Origin: Nonomuraea maritima
Lineage (GTDB): Bacteria > Actinomycetota > Actinomycetes > Streptosporangiales > Streptosporangiaceae
Assembly (NCBI RefSeq): GCF_900100395.1
Contig: NZ_FNFB01000026.1
Span: 35,296 to 99,295 of the forward strand
Direction of reading: 5' to 3'
DNA: 64,000 nucleotides
The notes below the pieces were generated by a model. The model searched no databases. It saw only the letters and a list, made by a program, of their open reading frames with translations, and was not told the origin of the DNA. Shown here in pieces: positions 1-7,805 of this stretch; positions within the stretch are counted from its first letter, which is position 1, and the number at the start of each line of letters is the position of its first letter. Position numbers and translations under genes: made by a program.

Positions 1-545
1 TTGGTGTTGTACGCGATCCCGGTCACACCGGAGGTGTAGGGAACCGTGTACTTGTTGCCCGGGTCGTACGCGCGTTCCTTGTACTTCTGCCCGGCGTTGG
101 CCTGGAAGTTGGGCAGCTTGGAATGGTCGAGCGGCACGACATAGCCCAGGTCGATCATGTGCTGGAGCTGGACGCCGTTCGTCATGACGACGATGTCGTA
201 GCCCAGCGGCTGACCGGCGCGCAGCACGGGGTCGGCCTTTCCGAAGAACTCCGCGTTCTCCTGGATGACCTCTTTGTACTCGTACGAGATGCCGGTGTCG
301 GCCTTGAACTTCTCCAGCGGCCCCTTGTCCTCGGGCATGTACTCGGGCCAGTTGGCGAAGACGACCTTGCCGTGCTTCTGCTGCTTGGCCCAGAAGTCGG
401 CCACGGCGTCGGCCTTCGGGGGCGCCGCCTTCTGCCCCTGCACACCACAGGCGGCGAGGGCGAGTCCGGCAGCCGAGGCCCCGGCGAGCTTGAAGATGTC
501 GCGGCGGGTGCGCGGCTGCGTCATTCCACGCATGAAGGGGTTCAT
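1..545 (-). CDS. potD: Spermidine/putrescine ABC transporter substrate-binding lipoprotein (PotD-like), C-terminus outside window
   Basis: The first 181 residues are visible; the gene runs off the left edge. The start is ATG at 543-545, six bases after the potA stop, with a GGAAG ribosome site. The N-terminus has a twin-arginine pair (R14-R15, in TRRDIF), a short hydrophobic stretch and a lipobox ending LALAAC (Cys33). This suggests Tat export and lipid anchoring. The mature part continues with KVVFANWPEYMPED and GYDIVVMTNGVQLQHM, typical of PotD/PotF-type periplasmic-binding proteins. It should capture polyamines outside the membrane and deliver them to permeases that must lie further left. 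It is last in the visible aldehyde dehydrogenase-potA-potD order. Family assignment is firm; the ligand is inferred from family and neighbours. Confidence 0.9.
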   Translation of the reverse strand, partial: MNPFMRGMTQPRTRRDIFKLAGASAAGLALAACGVQGQKAAPPKADAVADFWAKQQKHGKVVFANWPEYMPEDKGPLEKFKADTGISYEYKEVIQENAEFFGKADPVLRAGQPLGYDIVVMTNGVQLQHMIDLGYVVPLDHSKLPNFQANAGQKYKERAYDPGNKYTVPYTSGVTGIAYNT

Positions 546-551
546 CGAGTG

Positions 552-1628
552 TTAACTTCCAATCACGTACGAATGCCGCGCCTGCCACGACAGCCACACG
601 GAGTCGCCCCGCTCCGCCGTGGCCGTCGCGTCATGCGCGTTCTGCTGGAACACCGTGATGACCGTGCCGTCGGTGGAGTCGGACAGACGGACGGCGTAAC
701 TGTTGTAGGTGCCCAGGTAGACGACCTCAGTCACGGTGCCGCGAACGACACTCATCTCAGGAGCTGGCTCCTCGGTGCCGATGGCGATCTTCTCAGGTCG
801 TACGGTCACCGTCACATCGCCGTCGTGCCCCGGTACGAGCACCCGGCTGTCGCCCACCTTCAACACGCCGCCGACCGCTGTGCCGGTGAGCAGGTTGGAG
901 GTGCCGATGAATCCGGCGACGAACCCCGTCGCCGGACGTTCGTAGATCTCGCGCGGCGAGGCGAGCTGCTCGACCAGGCCGTCGTTCATGACGGCGATCC
1001 GGTCGCTCATGGTCAGCGCCTCGCTCTGGTCGTGCGTCACGTACACGAACGTGATTCCGACCTCGCGCTGGATGCGCTTGAGCTCGATCTGCATGGCCTG
1101 GCGCAGCTTCAGGTCGAGCGCGCCGAGCGGCTCGTCGAGCAGCAGCGCGCGCGGCCGGTTGACCAGCGCGCGGGCCAGGGCCACCCGCTGCTGCTGGCCG
1201 CCGGACATCTCGCGCGGCCTGCGCTTCTCCCTGCCGGTGAGGTCGACGATCTCCAGCATCTCGCCGACCCGGCGCTTAATCTCGTCCTGCGGGGTCTTCT
1301 TCTGCTTGAGGCCGAAGGCCACGTTGTCCCAGACGCTCATGTGCGGGAAGAGCGCGTAGGACTGGAAGACCATGTTGACGTCGCGCTTGTTCGGCGGGAC
1401 GTTCGTGACGTCCTGGCCGTGCAGCTTGACGAGGCCCTTGGTGGGCTCCTCGAAGCCGGCGATCATCCGCATGGTCGTGGTCTTGCCGCAACCGGACGGG
1501 CCGAGGAGGGAGAAGAACTCCCCCTCGGCGATGTCCAGCGTCACGCCCTTGACTGCCTGGACGACCTCGCCGTGCGAGAGATACTCCTTGACGACGTCCT
1601 CAAGCTCAATCGCGTTCAGCCCGGTCAT
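552..1628 (-). CDS. potA: Spermidine/putrescine ABC transporter ATP-binding protein
   Basis: 358 residues, normal for PotA. The ATPase domain has Walker A GPSGCGKT (43-50), Q-loop VFQSY (about 87), signature MSGGQ (141-145), Walker B ALLLDEP (161-167) and H-loop His199. A C-terminal TOBE region (about 250-358) is typical of the polyamine/iron/sulfate importer class. It energises uptake together with the PotD-like lipoprotein encoded six bases downstream and permeases outside the window. It starts 17 bases after the aldehyde dehydrogenase stop, so uptake and oxidation genes are probably one transcript. The signature has Met for the usual Leu, a common variant. Substrate (putrescine/spermidine) is inferred from operon context. 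Confidence 0.93.
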   Translation of the reverse strand: MTGLNAIELEDVVKEYLSHGEVVQAVKGVTLDIAEGEFFSLLGPSGCGKTTTMRMIAGFEEPTKGLVKLHGQDVTNVPPNKRDVNMVFQSYALFPHMSVWDNVAFGLKQKKTPQDEIKRRVGEMLEIVDLTGREKRRPREMSGGQQQRVALARALVNRPRALLLDEPLGALDLKLRQAMQIELKRIQREVGITFVYVTHDQSEALTMSDRIAVMNDGLVEQLASPREIYERPATGFVAGFIGTSNLLTGTAVGGVLKVGDSRVLVPGHDGDVTVTVRPEKIAIGTEEPAPEMSVVRGTVTEVVYLGTYNSYAVRLSDSTDGTVITVFQQNAHDATATAERGDSVWLSWQARHSYVIGS

Positions 1629-1645
1629 TCCAGGTAGTCCCTCAC

Positions 1646-3079
1646 CTATTCGCCGATGTAGTGCATGACGTGCTTGACCCGGGTGTAGTCATGCAGACCG
1701 AACACCGAAAGGTCCTTGCCGTACCCGGAGTGCTTGAAGCCGCCGTGCGGCATCTCCGAGACGAACGGGATGTGCGTGTTGACCCACACCACGCCGAAGT
1801 CGAGCCGGTTCGACATGCGCATCGCCCGGCCGTGGTCGGAGGTCCACACAGAGCCGCTCAGACCGTACTTGACGTCGTTGGCCTTGGCGAGGGCGTCGGC
1901 CTCGTCGGTGAAGGTCTGGACGGTGATCACGGGGCCGAAGACCTCGTTCTGCACCATCTCGTCGTCCTGGCGCAGCCCGTCGACGACGGTCGGCGCGAAG
2001 AACCAGCCCTTGTCGCCGACCCGGCTTCCGCCGGTGAGGATCTTGGCGTGCGCGGGCGCCCGGTCGATGAACCCCTGGACGCGGGTCAGCTGGGTCTCGT
2101 TGTTGAGCGGCCCGTACAGCGCGTCGGCGTTGTCGAGGTCGCCGGTCACGGTGCCGGCGGCGGCCTCGGTGAGCGCGGCCACGAACTCGTCGTGCACGCT
2201 CTCCTGGACCAGCACCCGGCAGGCGGCCGTGCAGTCCTGGCCGGCGTTGTAGAGCCCGGCGACGGCGATGTCGGCGGCGGCCTTGCGCAGGTCCTTGACG
2301 TCCTCGAAGACCACGACCGGCGCCTTGCCGCCGAGTTCGAGGTGCACCCGCTTGAGGTCGTCGGCGGCGCTCTTGGCCACCGACATGCCCGCGCCCACCG
2401 AGCCGGTGATCGCGACCATGGAGGCCGTCGGGTGGCTCACGACCAGGGCGCCCGTCTCACGGTCGCCGGTGACGACGTTGAAGACGCCGGGCGGCAGCAC
2501 CTCGCCGAGGATCTCGGCCAGCTTGACCGTGGAGACCGGGGTGGTGTCGGAGGGCTTGAGCACGACCGTGTTGCCGGCCGCCAGCGCCGGGGCGATCTTC
2601 CAGACCGCCATCATCATCGGGTAGTTCCACGGGGTGACCTGGCCCACCACGCCGATCGGCTCGTGCCGGATGACGCTGGTGTGCTCGGCGAGGAACTCTC
2701 CCGCCGTGGGGCCCTCCAGCGTCCGCGCCGCGCCCGCGAAGAACCGGAAGTGGTCGGCGGCGACCGGGGTCTCGTCCTCCGCCATCCGGGCGCGGGGCTT
2801 GCCGGTGTTGCGGCACTCGGCCTCGTTGATCTCGTCCGCCCGGGCCTCGATCGCGTCGGCGACCTTGAGCAGCAGGGCCGCCCGCTCGCCGGGCGTGGTC
2901 CGGCCCCACGACTCGAAAGCCGCGGCGGCGGCGGCGAAAGCGGCGTCGACGTCGTCGGGGCCCGAAACGGGAGCCTGGATGTAAGGCTCGCCCGTACACG
3001 GGTCGATGATGTCGGAGAATTCGCCGCTCTTCGCGTCCACGAACTCACCGTTGATGTAGTTCTGCAGACGGGTGGTCAT
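1646..3079 (-). CDS. NAD(P)-dependent aldehyde dehydrogenase, probably gamma-aminobutyraldehyde dehydrogenase
   Basis: 477 residues from ATG at 3077-3079, chosen because AAAGGAGG lies just upstream; the frame is open further upstream but reads as leader. Motifs are canonical: WNYP (151-154), LELGGKAP with general base Glu248, and GQDCTA with nucleophile Cys283. The C-terminal part (NRLDFGVVWVNTH, GFKHSGYGKD) resembles betaine-aldehyde and 4-aminobutyraldehyde dehydrogenases. The expected reaction is oxidation of 4-aminobutanal, made from putrescine, to GABA in the cytoplasm. Being first in an operon with a polyamine importer and opposite an Lrp regulator supports this. Other amino-aldehydes are possible substrates. 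Confidence 0.9.
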   Translation of the reverse strand: MTTRLQNYINGEFVDAKSGEFSDIIDPCTGEPYIQAPVSGPDDVDAAFAAAAAAFESWGRTTPGERAALLLKVADAIEARADEINEAECRNTGKPRARMAEDETPVAADHFRFFAGAARTLEGPTAGEFLAEHTSVIRHEPIGVVGQVTPWNYPMMMAVWKIAPALAAGNTVVLKPSDTTPVSTVKLAEILGEVLPPGVFNVVTGDRETGALVVSHPTASMVAITGSVGAGMSVAKSAADDLKRVHLELGGKAPVVVFEDVKDLRKAAADIAVAGLYNAGQDCTAACRVLVQESVHDEFVAALTEAAAGTVTGDLDNADALYGPLNNETQLTRVQGFIDRAPAHAKILTGGSRVGDKGWFFAPTVVDGLRQDDEMVQNEVFGPVITVQTFTDEADALAKANDVKYGLSGSVWTSDHGRAMRMSNRLDFGVVWVNTHIPFVSEMPHGGFKHSGYGKDLSVFGLHDYTRVKHVMHYIGE

Positions 3080-3359
3080 TCGCCCTCCTTTGTCGGTCGT
3101 ATGACCATGATGGTGTCCAGGATGACCTCGGCGGACCCGGTCACGGATGACCTTCTCCGCGAGGTGGGCTGAGATGCCGCGACTCTTACAGAGCGGAAGC
3201 ATCCCGACAAGGGATTTCGTGGTGAAGATATCAAATTGCTACGAATTCGCTTGACAGACCGCCAAGAACTGACAACATGTCGCAGCAGAACGGCAACTCG
3301 ACCGGAACGCCCCCGGAACAGCCCCGTAACGCGGGACGGTCAGGGAAGGAATCCTCTCA
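3080..3359. promoter_or_regulatory. Divergent promoter region between aldehyde dehydrogenase operon and Lrp gene
   Basis: 280-bp spacer between divergent genes. An AT-rich stretch at about 3218-3256 (gatatcaaattgctac) stands out from the GC-rich surroundings and would suit an Lrp-type binding site. TTGACA at 3251-3256 could be a -35 element for the regulator; I do not see a convincing -10. Autoregulation and control of the aldehyde dehydrogenase operon by the Lrp protein are inferred from the layout only. Confidence 0.5.
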
Positions 3360-3851
3360 ATGACGACGCCGCCCCGTGTACGACGAACAACCCCCATCGC
3401 CGGACCGGTGGTTCTCGACGACCTCTCCAAGCAGATCATCGAACAACTCCAGAGCGACGGGCGGATGTCGTACGCGGCGATCGGGAAAGCGGTCGGGCTG
3501 TCGGAAGCCGCCGTGCGCCAGCGGGTGCAACGGCTGCAGGACGCCGGCGTCATGCAGATCGTCGCCGTCACCGACCCCCTCACCCTCGGCTTCCCCCGCC
3601 AGGCCATGATCGGCGTCAACTGCGAGGGCGACCTCGAGTCGGTGGCCGACGAGCTCTCGGCCATCGAGGAGATCGACTACGTGGTGCTCACGGCGGGCTC
3701 CTTCGACGTGATCGTGGAAGTGGTCTGCGAGGGCGACGGACACCTGCTGGAGATCCTCAGCAAGATCCGCGCCATCCCGGCCGTCCGGGCGACGGAGTCG
3801 TTCGTGTACCTGAAGCTGCGCAAGCAGACGTACTCCTGGGGCACCCGCTAA
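3360..3851 (+). CDS. Lrp/AsnC family transcriptional regulator
   Basis: 163 residues. The N-terminal winged helix-turn-helix (about 18-65, LDDLSKQIIEQLQSDGRMSY then GLSEAAVRQRVQRL) is followed by an Lrp RAM ligand-binding domain (about 75-155, with VVLTAGSFDVIVEVVCEG). ATG start with GGAAGGAA upstream. It is divergent from the aldehyde dehydrogenase/polyamine importer operon, so it most likely senses an amine or amino acid and controls that operon and itself. Its last codons overlap by four bases the end of the convergent cyclase gene. Family assignment is secure, effector unknown. Confidence 0.92.
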   Translation: MTTPPRVRRTTPIAGPVVLDDLSKQIIEQLQSDGRMSYAAIGKAVGLSEAAVRQRVQRLQDAGVMQIVAVTDPLTLGFPRQAMIGVNCEGDLESVADELSAIEEIDYVVLTAGSFDVIVEVVCEGDGHLLEILSKIRAIPAVRATESFVYLKLRKQTYSWGTR

Positions 3852-4492
3852 CCCACCCTCGCCACGGCCCGCACAGGCGCGCCGTCGGCCCCCGGCAGGC
3901 GCAGCGGCAGCAGCGAGACCTCGATCGGCAGCCCCCGCGCCTGGGCGTCGAGGAGCCGGTCGAGGCCGGTCAGGTTCTCGGCGATGACGGCGTGCGCGCC
4001 GCACAGCACCCGGTGGGCGGGGAAGTCGTCGGCGGGCGTGGGGTCGACGCTCAGCGCGTCGATCCCGACCGTCCGCACCCCGCGCGCCACCAGCAGCCGC
4101 GCCGCCTCCTCCGTCAGGTACGGATGCGCCGCGTACGCCTCGCTCCCCCAGTGCGCCGACCATCCGGTGGCGACGAGCACCATCGCCCCCTCCAGGACGG
4201 CCGCGCGGAAGGGCTCGGGCCCGATCGGCGAGCGCGGTGCCGCGCCCCGGACGTCGACCACCACCGCCGGGCCCCAGAAGCGCTCCAGCGGCAGCTCGTC
4301 CAGCGCGGGCAGTGTGTCGTCCACGTGGAACGGGGCGTCCACGTGGGTGCCCGACTGTGAGCCGAGGTGCAGCCGCAGCACGTTGACGCCGTCGTCCGCG
4401 ACCGTGAGCGCCGGGCCGACCGAGACCTCCGGGTCGCCCGGGTAGACGGGCATGCCGGTCTCGATCGGCACGGACAGGTCGATGAGTTCCAT
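3848..4492 (-). CDS. Cyclase-family (kynurenine formamidase-like) metal-dependent hydrolase
   Basis: 214 residues, the size of the cyclase/KynB family. The metal-binding motif is QSGTHVDAPFH (Gln46 to His56): GTH, Asp52 and His56 are present, while the first His of the family HxGTHxDxPxH motif is Gln. The family hydrolyses arylformamides, small amides or imides. ATG at 4490-4492 has a GGGAGAA ribosome site. It is co-directional with the upstream permease and agmatinase genes and was probably the third gene of that operon; an IS200/IS605 element now separates them, with its left end only about 20 bp upstream of this start. The substrate cannot be named. Confidence 0.82.
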   Translation of the reverse strand: MELIDLSVPIETGMPVYPGDPEVSVGPALTVADDGVNVLRLHLGSQSGTHVDAPFHVDDTLPALDELPLERFWGPAVVVDVRGAAPRSPIGPEPFRAAVLEGAMVLVATGWSAHWGSEAYAAHPYLTEEAARLLVARGVRTVGIDALSVDPTPADDFPAHRVLCGAHAVIAENLTGLDRLLDAQARGLPIEVSLLPLRLPGADGAPVRAVARVG

Positions 4493-4513
4493 CAGGTTCT
4501 CCCGAGGGGACCA

Positions 4514-4527
4514 TCGCCTTCAGGCGA
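4514..4527. repeat. Left-end hairpin of the IS200/IS605 element
   Basis: TCGCC-TTCA-GGCGA: five paired bases around a four-base loop, with the CTTCAG core often seen in actinobacterial IS605 ends. It lies about 120 bp before tnpA, where TnpA would bind the left end as single-stranded DNA. Confidence 0.55.
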
Positions 4528-4646
4528 CGGGGGAATCGGGAGCGGGAGGGCCGCCAAGGCCCGAGCGTGCAGTGATCTGCCTGGTCTGCGCATCAGAGAT
4601 CTCCGTTCGTCGCGTCTTGGATGAGCAGCACTGTTATAACGAGCAT

Positions 4647-5066
4647 GTGGCTCGGCAAGTGCGCACTTCCCCCGGTGCGGCGTATGACGTCGGGTACCAC
4701 GTGGTGTGGTGCCCGAAGTACCGTCGCCCGGTCCTGGGCGGCCGGGTGAAGGACCGCCTGGAGGAGTTGATCCGTGCCAAGGCCGACGAGCACGGGTGGG
4801 AGATTGTGGCGGTTGAGGTGATGCCGGACCACGTGCATCTGTTCGTCAAGCGCCACCTGAGGAACTCGCCCTCGTACGTGGCCGAATTCAAGGGATTCAC
4901 CTCCCACCACCTGCGCGCCGACTTCGGCCACCTGCGCTCCCAACTGCCCACGCTGTGGTCACGGTCCTGCTTCATGGCCATGGTCGGCGCGGTGTCGGCC
5001 GAGACGGTGCAGCGCTGTATCGAGACGCAGGACGAGCGGCCGTCCAAGGGCGGTGGCCGTGCGTAG
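4647..5066 (+). CDS. tnpA: IS200/IS605 Y1 (HUH) transposase TnpA, catalytic Tyr replaced by Cys
   Basis: 139 residues from GTG at 4647, the normal length; the frame is open upstream but only through the element's end. The start region AYDVGYHVVWCPKYRRPVL and the HUH metal motif DHVHLFVK (His62, His64) are intact. In the family, helix alpha-D carries the nucleophile in a YIExQ context; here VQRCIETQ puts Cys124 (TGT, 5016-5018) at that place. A second usually aromatic position nearby is also Cys (SRSCF). Without the Tyr, 5'-phosphotyrosine formation cannot occur, so single-strand excision and insertion should fail. The stop overlaps tnpB by 14 bp. The family is certain; inactivity is inferred from the substitution. 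Confidence 0.9.
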   Translation: MARQVRTSPGAAYDVGYHVVWCPKYRRPVLGGRVKDRLEELIRAKADEHGWEIVAVEVMPDHVHLFVKRHLRNSPSYVAEFKGFTSHHLRADFGHLRSQLPTLWSRSCFMAMVGAVSAETVQRCIETQDERPSKGGGRA

Positions 5067-6378
5067 ATCGTGCAAGTTCCTGCTGCGCCCCACGAGCAAG
5101 CAGGCGGCGGCGCTCACGCAGTGCCTGGAGGACCACCGGCAGCTGTACAACGCCGCGCTGGAGCACCGCCGCACCGCCTACGCCACAGCGGGTGTGGGCG
5201 TCCGGTACGGCGAGCAGTCGGCCGAACTGAAGCACATCCGCGCCGATGACCCCGGTGGGCAGGGCCGGTGGTCGTTCTCGTCCCAGCAGGCCACGCTGCG
5301 GCGGCTCGACAAGGCGTTCGGCGCGTTCTTCGACCGGGTCAGGACGGGACGGACGCCTGGCTTCCCGCGGTTCAAGGGGCGTGGCTGGTTCGACACGGTG
5401 GAGTGGCCGAAGGACGGCGACGGCTGTCGGTGGGACTCCCAGCCCGAGCATCCCGCCGCGTCCTACGTCCGGTTGCAGGGCATCGGGCACGTCCGGGTGC
5501 ATCAGCACCGGCCGGTCAAGGGCCGGGTGAAGACGATCAGCGTGAAGCGGGAAGGCAGCCGCTGGTACGTGGTCCTGTCCTGCGATGATGTGCCGGACGA
5601 ACCTCTGACGGCCACCGGTGCCGTCGTCGGGGTGGACCTCGGTGTCGCGTCGCTGGCCACGACCAGTGACGGCGAGCACCTGGTCAACCCGCGCCATCTG
5701 GCCACGTCCGCCGACCGGCTCGCCACCGCTCAACGAAACCTTGCCCGTAAGAAGCGCGGCTCCGAACGCCGCCGCAAGGCTGTGGCCCGTGTCGCTGCCC
5801 TGCATGCGAAGGTGCGGCGTCAGCGCCTCGACGGCGCTCACAAGGCTGCGCTCGCGCTGGTCCGCGCCTACGACGTGATCGTGCACAAGGCGTTGCGGAT
5901 CACCAACATGACCCGCTCGGCGTCCGGCACGATGGAAGCGCCCGGCCGCAACGTGGTGCAGAAGTCCGGGCTCAACCGTTCGATTCTGGATGCGGGTTGG
6001 GGGGTGTTCCTGACGGTCCTCGCGCACAAGGCTGAAAGCGCCGGTCGAGAGCTGATCGCGGTGAACCCCGCCCACACCTCCCGCACGTGCGCCCGGTGCG
6101 GGCACTGCGCGAAGGAGAACCACCTCACCCAGGCCGAGTTCGCCTGTAGGGCGTGCGGGCACGCCACACACGCCGACGTGAACGCGGCGGTCAACATCCT
6201 CAGGGCAGGGCTTGCCCTTCGCCAGGCTGCGGAAGCGGCTCAGCGAGAAGCCGCTCCCTGCAGGGAGCGGAGGAGTCACCACGTCGCCGGCTCGACGGTG
6301 GGCGTCGTGACCGCGTCCACGATGGGCGGCACCGGGGTGTCGGCCGCCCGCACCAGGCGCGGGCCCCGCGGGCCGTAG
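5053..6378 (+). CDS. tnpB: IS605-family TnpB with substituted RuvC-II glutamate (probably nuclease-dead)
   Basis: 441 residues from GTG at 5053. The N-terminal helix-turn-helix/wedge half (1-185) is followed by RuvC. RuvC-I is GVDLGVAS (Asp195), the zinc finger has Cys346/Cys349/Cys365/Cys368, and RuvC-III is HADVNAAVN (Asp375). RuvC-II normally reads YDxIxxE(D/A)L; here it is YDVIVHKALRITNM, with Lys279 (AAG, 5887-5889) for Glu. TnpB is an RNA-guided nuclease whose omega-RNA comes from the right end, here about 6150-6280. Loss of Glu should abolish cleavage while leaving RNA and DNA binding possible. The frame runs about 100 bp past the right-end palindrome into sequence antisense to the permease, so the last 35 or so residues are not native. 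Confidence 0.9.
   Translation: MAVRRSCKFLLRPTSKQAAALTQCLEDHRQLYNAALEHRRTAYATAGVGVRYGEQSAELKHIRADDPGGQGRWSFSSQQATLRRLDKAFGAFFDRVRTGRTPGFPRFKGRGWFDTVEWPKDGDGCRWDSQPEHPAASYVRLQGIGHVRVHQHRPVKGRVKTISVKREGSRWYVVLSCDDVPDEPLTATGAVVGVDLGVASLATTSDGEHLVNPRHLATSADRLATAQRNLARKKRGSERRRKAVARVAALHAKVRRQRLDGAHKAALALVRAYDVIVHKALRITNMTRSASGTMEAPGRNVVQKSGLNRSILDAGWGVFLTVLAHKAESAGRELIAVNPAHTSRTCARCGHCAKENHLTQAEFACRACGHATHADVNAAVNILRAGLALRQAAEAAQREAAPCRERRSHHVAGSTVGVVTASTMGGTGVSAARTRRGPRGP
6251..6270. repeat. Right-end perfect 20-bp palindrome of the IS element
   Basis: CCGCTCCCTGCAGGGAGCGG is a perfect inverted repeat just before AGGAGTCAC, where the element appears to end. In IS605 elements this hairpin is both the TnpA binding site and the 3' scaffold of the TnpB omega-RNA. 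The bases after about 6280 would be the guide, here the antisense of the permease gene's end. Confidence 0.75.
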
Positions 6379-7805
6379 ACCGCGCGCGGCTCGGGGAAGA
6401 GCGCGAGCAGGACGAGGTAGAGCACCGCGGCGGCGCCGAGACCGACAGGCAGCGAGATGTCGGCCTCGTTGGCCAGGTGGCCGAGCGGTCCGACGAACTG
6501 CCCCGGCAGGTTGACGAACGTCAGCGCCAGCCCGGCCGACACCAGCCAGGCGACCAGGCCCCTGGCGTTCCAGCCGTGGGCGAACCAGTAGCGGCCGCCG
6601 CGCTGGCGGCGGTTGAACACCTGCAGCGCCTCGGGGTCGTACCAGCCGCGGCGCGTCACGTAGCCGAGCATCATGATCACCATCCAGGGCGCCGTACACG
6701 TGATGATCAGTGTGGCAAAGGTGGAGATGCTCTGCGTCAGGTTGGCGGCGAAGCGGCCGACGAAGATGAACACGACCGACAGCGTCCCGATGAACAGCGT
6801 CGCCTGCACCCGCGAGAACCGGGTGAAGACGCTGGAGAAGTCGAGGCCGGTTCCGTACAGCGAGGTCGTGCCGGTGGACATGCCGCCGATCAGGGCGATG
6901 AGGCAGACGGGCACGAAGTACCAGCCCGGCGAGACGGCCAGCAGGCCGCCGACGTAGTTCGGCGCGGCCGGGTCGACGTACTGGGACGCCTTCTCCGCGA
7001 TGATCGACGCGGTGGCCAGGCCGAAGAAGAACGGCAGGATCGTGGCGATCTGCGAGCAGAACGCCGCCGCCATCACCCGCCTGCGCGGCGTGTCGGCCGG
7101 GATGTAGCGCGACCAGTCACCCAGGAAGGCGCCGAACGACACCGGGTTCGACAGCACGATCAGCGCCGCGCCGATGAACGACGGCCAGAACAGCGGGTCG
7201 CCGGGGGCCAGCGTGCCGGGGTAGGAGGGGTCGAAGTCACCGGCGAAGGCGAACACGCCGAGGACGAACAGCAGCGACGCCGCCGCCACCGCGATCTTGT
7301 TGACGAACAGCATGAAGCGGAAGCCGTACACGCAGACGACGAGCACGAGGACCGCGAAGATGCCGTACGCGACCGCGTACGACACGTCGTCGTCGGGCAG
7401 CCCGACGAACCGGTGCGCGCCGCCCACCAGCGCGTCGCCCGACGACCACACCGAGATCGAGAAGAACGCGATCGCGGTCAGCAGCGACAGGAACGAGCCG
7501 ACGACCCGCCCGTGCACCCCGAGGTGCGCCGAGGACGAGACCGCGTTGTTGGTGCCGTTGAGCGGGCCGAACAGCGACAGCGGCGCCAGGATCAGCGACC
7601 CGACCACCAGTCCGAGCACGGTCGCGGCCAGCCCCTGCCAGAACGACAGCCCGAACAGGATGGGGAAGGCCCCCAGCACGCAGGTGGCGAAGGTGTTCGC
7701 GCCGCCGAACGCCACCCGGAACAGGTCGAGCGGACGCGCGGTGCGGTCGGCGTCGGGGATCCGCTCGACGCCGTACGTCTCGATCTCGGTGATGGCGTTG
7801 CTCAT
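6276..7805 (-). CDS. NCS1-family nucleobase/allantoin-type permease
   Basis: 509 residues with about 12 hydrophobic segments. The N-terminus (RPLDLFRVAFGGANTFATC, then FGLSFWQGLAATVLGL) and the motif GPLNGTNNAVSSSAHLG are typical of NCS1 cytosine/purine/allantoin/hydantoin symporters. It should import a small nitrogen-rich ring or guanidino compound with Na+ or H+. ATG at 7803-7805 overlaps the agmatinase stop (ATGA). The TGA stop at 6276-6278 lies in the IS right-end TCAC, so the IS may have supplied the last codons. Substrate unknown; neighbouring ureohydrolase, cyclase and PucR genes suggest nitrogen scavenging. Confidence 0.88.
   Translation of the reverse strand: MSNAITEIETYGVERIPDADRTARPLDLFRVAFGGANTFATCVLGAFPILFGLSFWQGLAATVLGLVVGSLILAPLSLFGPLNGTNNAVSSSAHLGVHGRVVGSFLSLLTAIAFFSISVWSSGDALVGGAHRFVGLPDDDVSYAVAYGIFAVLVLVVCVYGFRFMLFVNKIAVAAASLLFVLGVFAFAGDFDPSYPGTLAPGDPLFWPSFIGAALIVLSNPVSFGAFLGDWSRYIPADTPRRRVMAAAFCSQIATILPFFFGLATASIIAEKASQYVDPAAPNYVGGLLAVSPGWYFVPVCLIALIGGMSTGTTSLYGTGLDFSSVFTRFSRVQATLFIGTLSVVFIFVGRFAANLTQSISTFATLIITCTAPWMVIMMLGYVTRRGWYDPEALQVFNRRQRGGRYWFAHGWNARGLVAWLVSAGLALTFVNLPGQFVGPLGHLANEADISLPVGLGAAAVLYLVLLALFPEPRAVYGPRGPRLVRAADTPVPPIVDAVTTPTVEPATW

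Larger units (their letters stand above)
4505..6280 (+). mobile_element. IS200/IS605-family element with overlapping tnpA and tnpB, both with catalytic substitutions
   Basis: A single Y1-transposase gene and a TnpB gene overlap by 14 bp, flanked by subterminal hairpins: left stem TCGCC/GGCGA at 4514-4527, right 20-bp palindrome at 6251-6270. No terminal inverted repeats or target duplication are expected for this family. Exact ends are not certain; they lie near 4505 and 6280. It sits between the NCS1 permease gene and the cyclase gene, and its right end coincides with the permease stop codon. TnpA lacks the expected Tyr nucleophile and TnpB the RuvC-II Glu, so the copy is probably immobile. 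Confidence 0.85.

Noticed and set aside
123..1637. Long plus-strand frame antisense to potA and potD
   Set aside because: Shadow of the real minus-strand genes: Val/Arg/Leu-rich composition, no domain. The same applies to other long antisense frames, for example 1661-3172, 18946-21600, 41207-42514 and 61709-63418.
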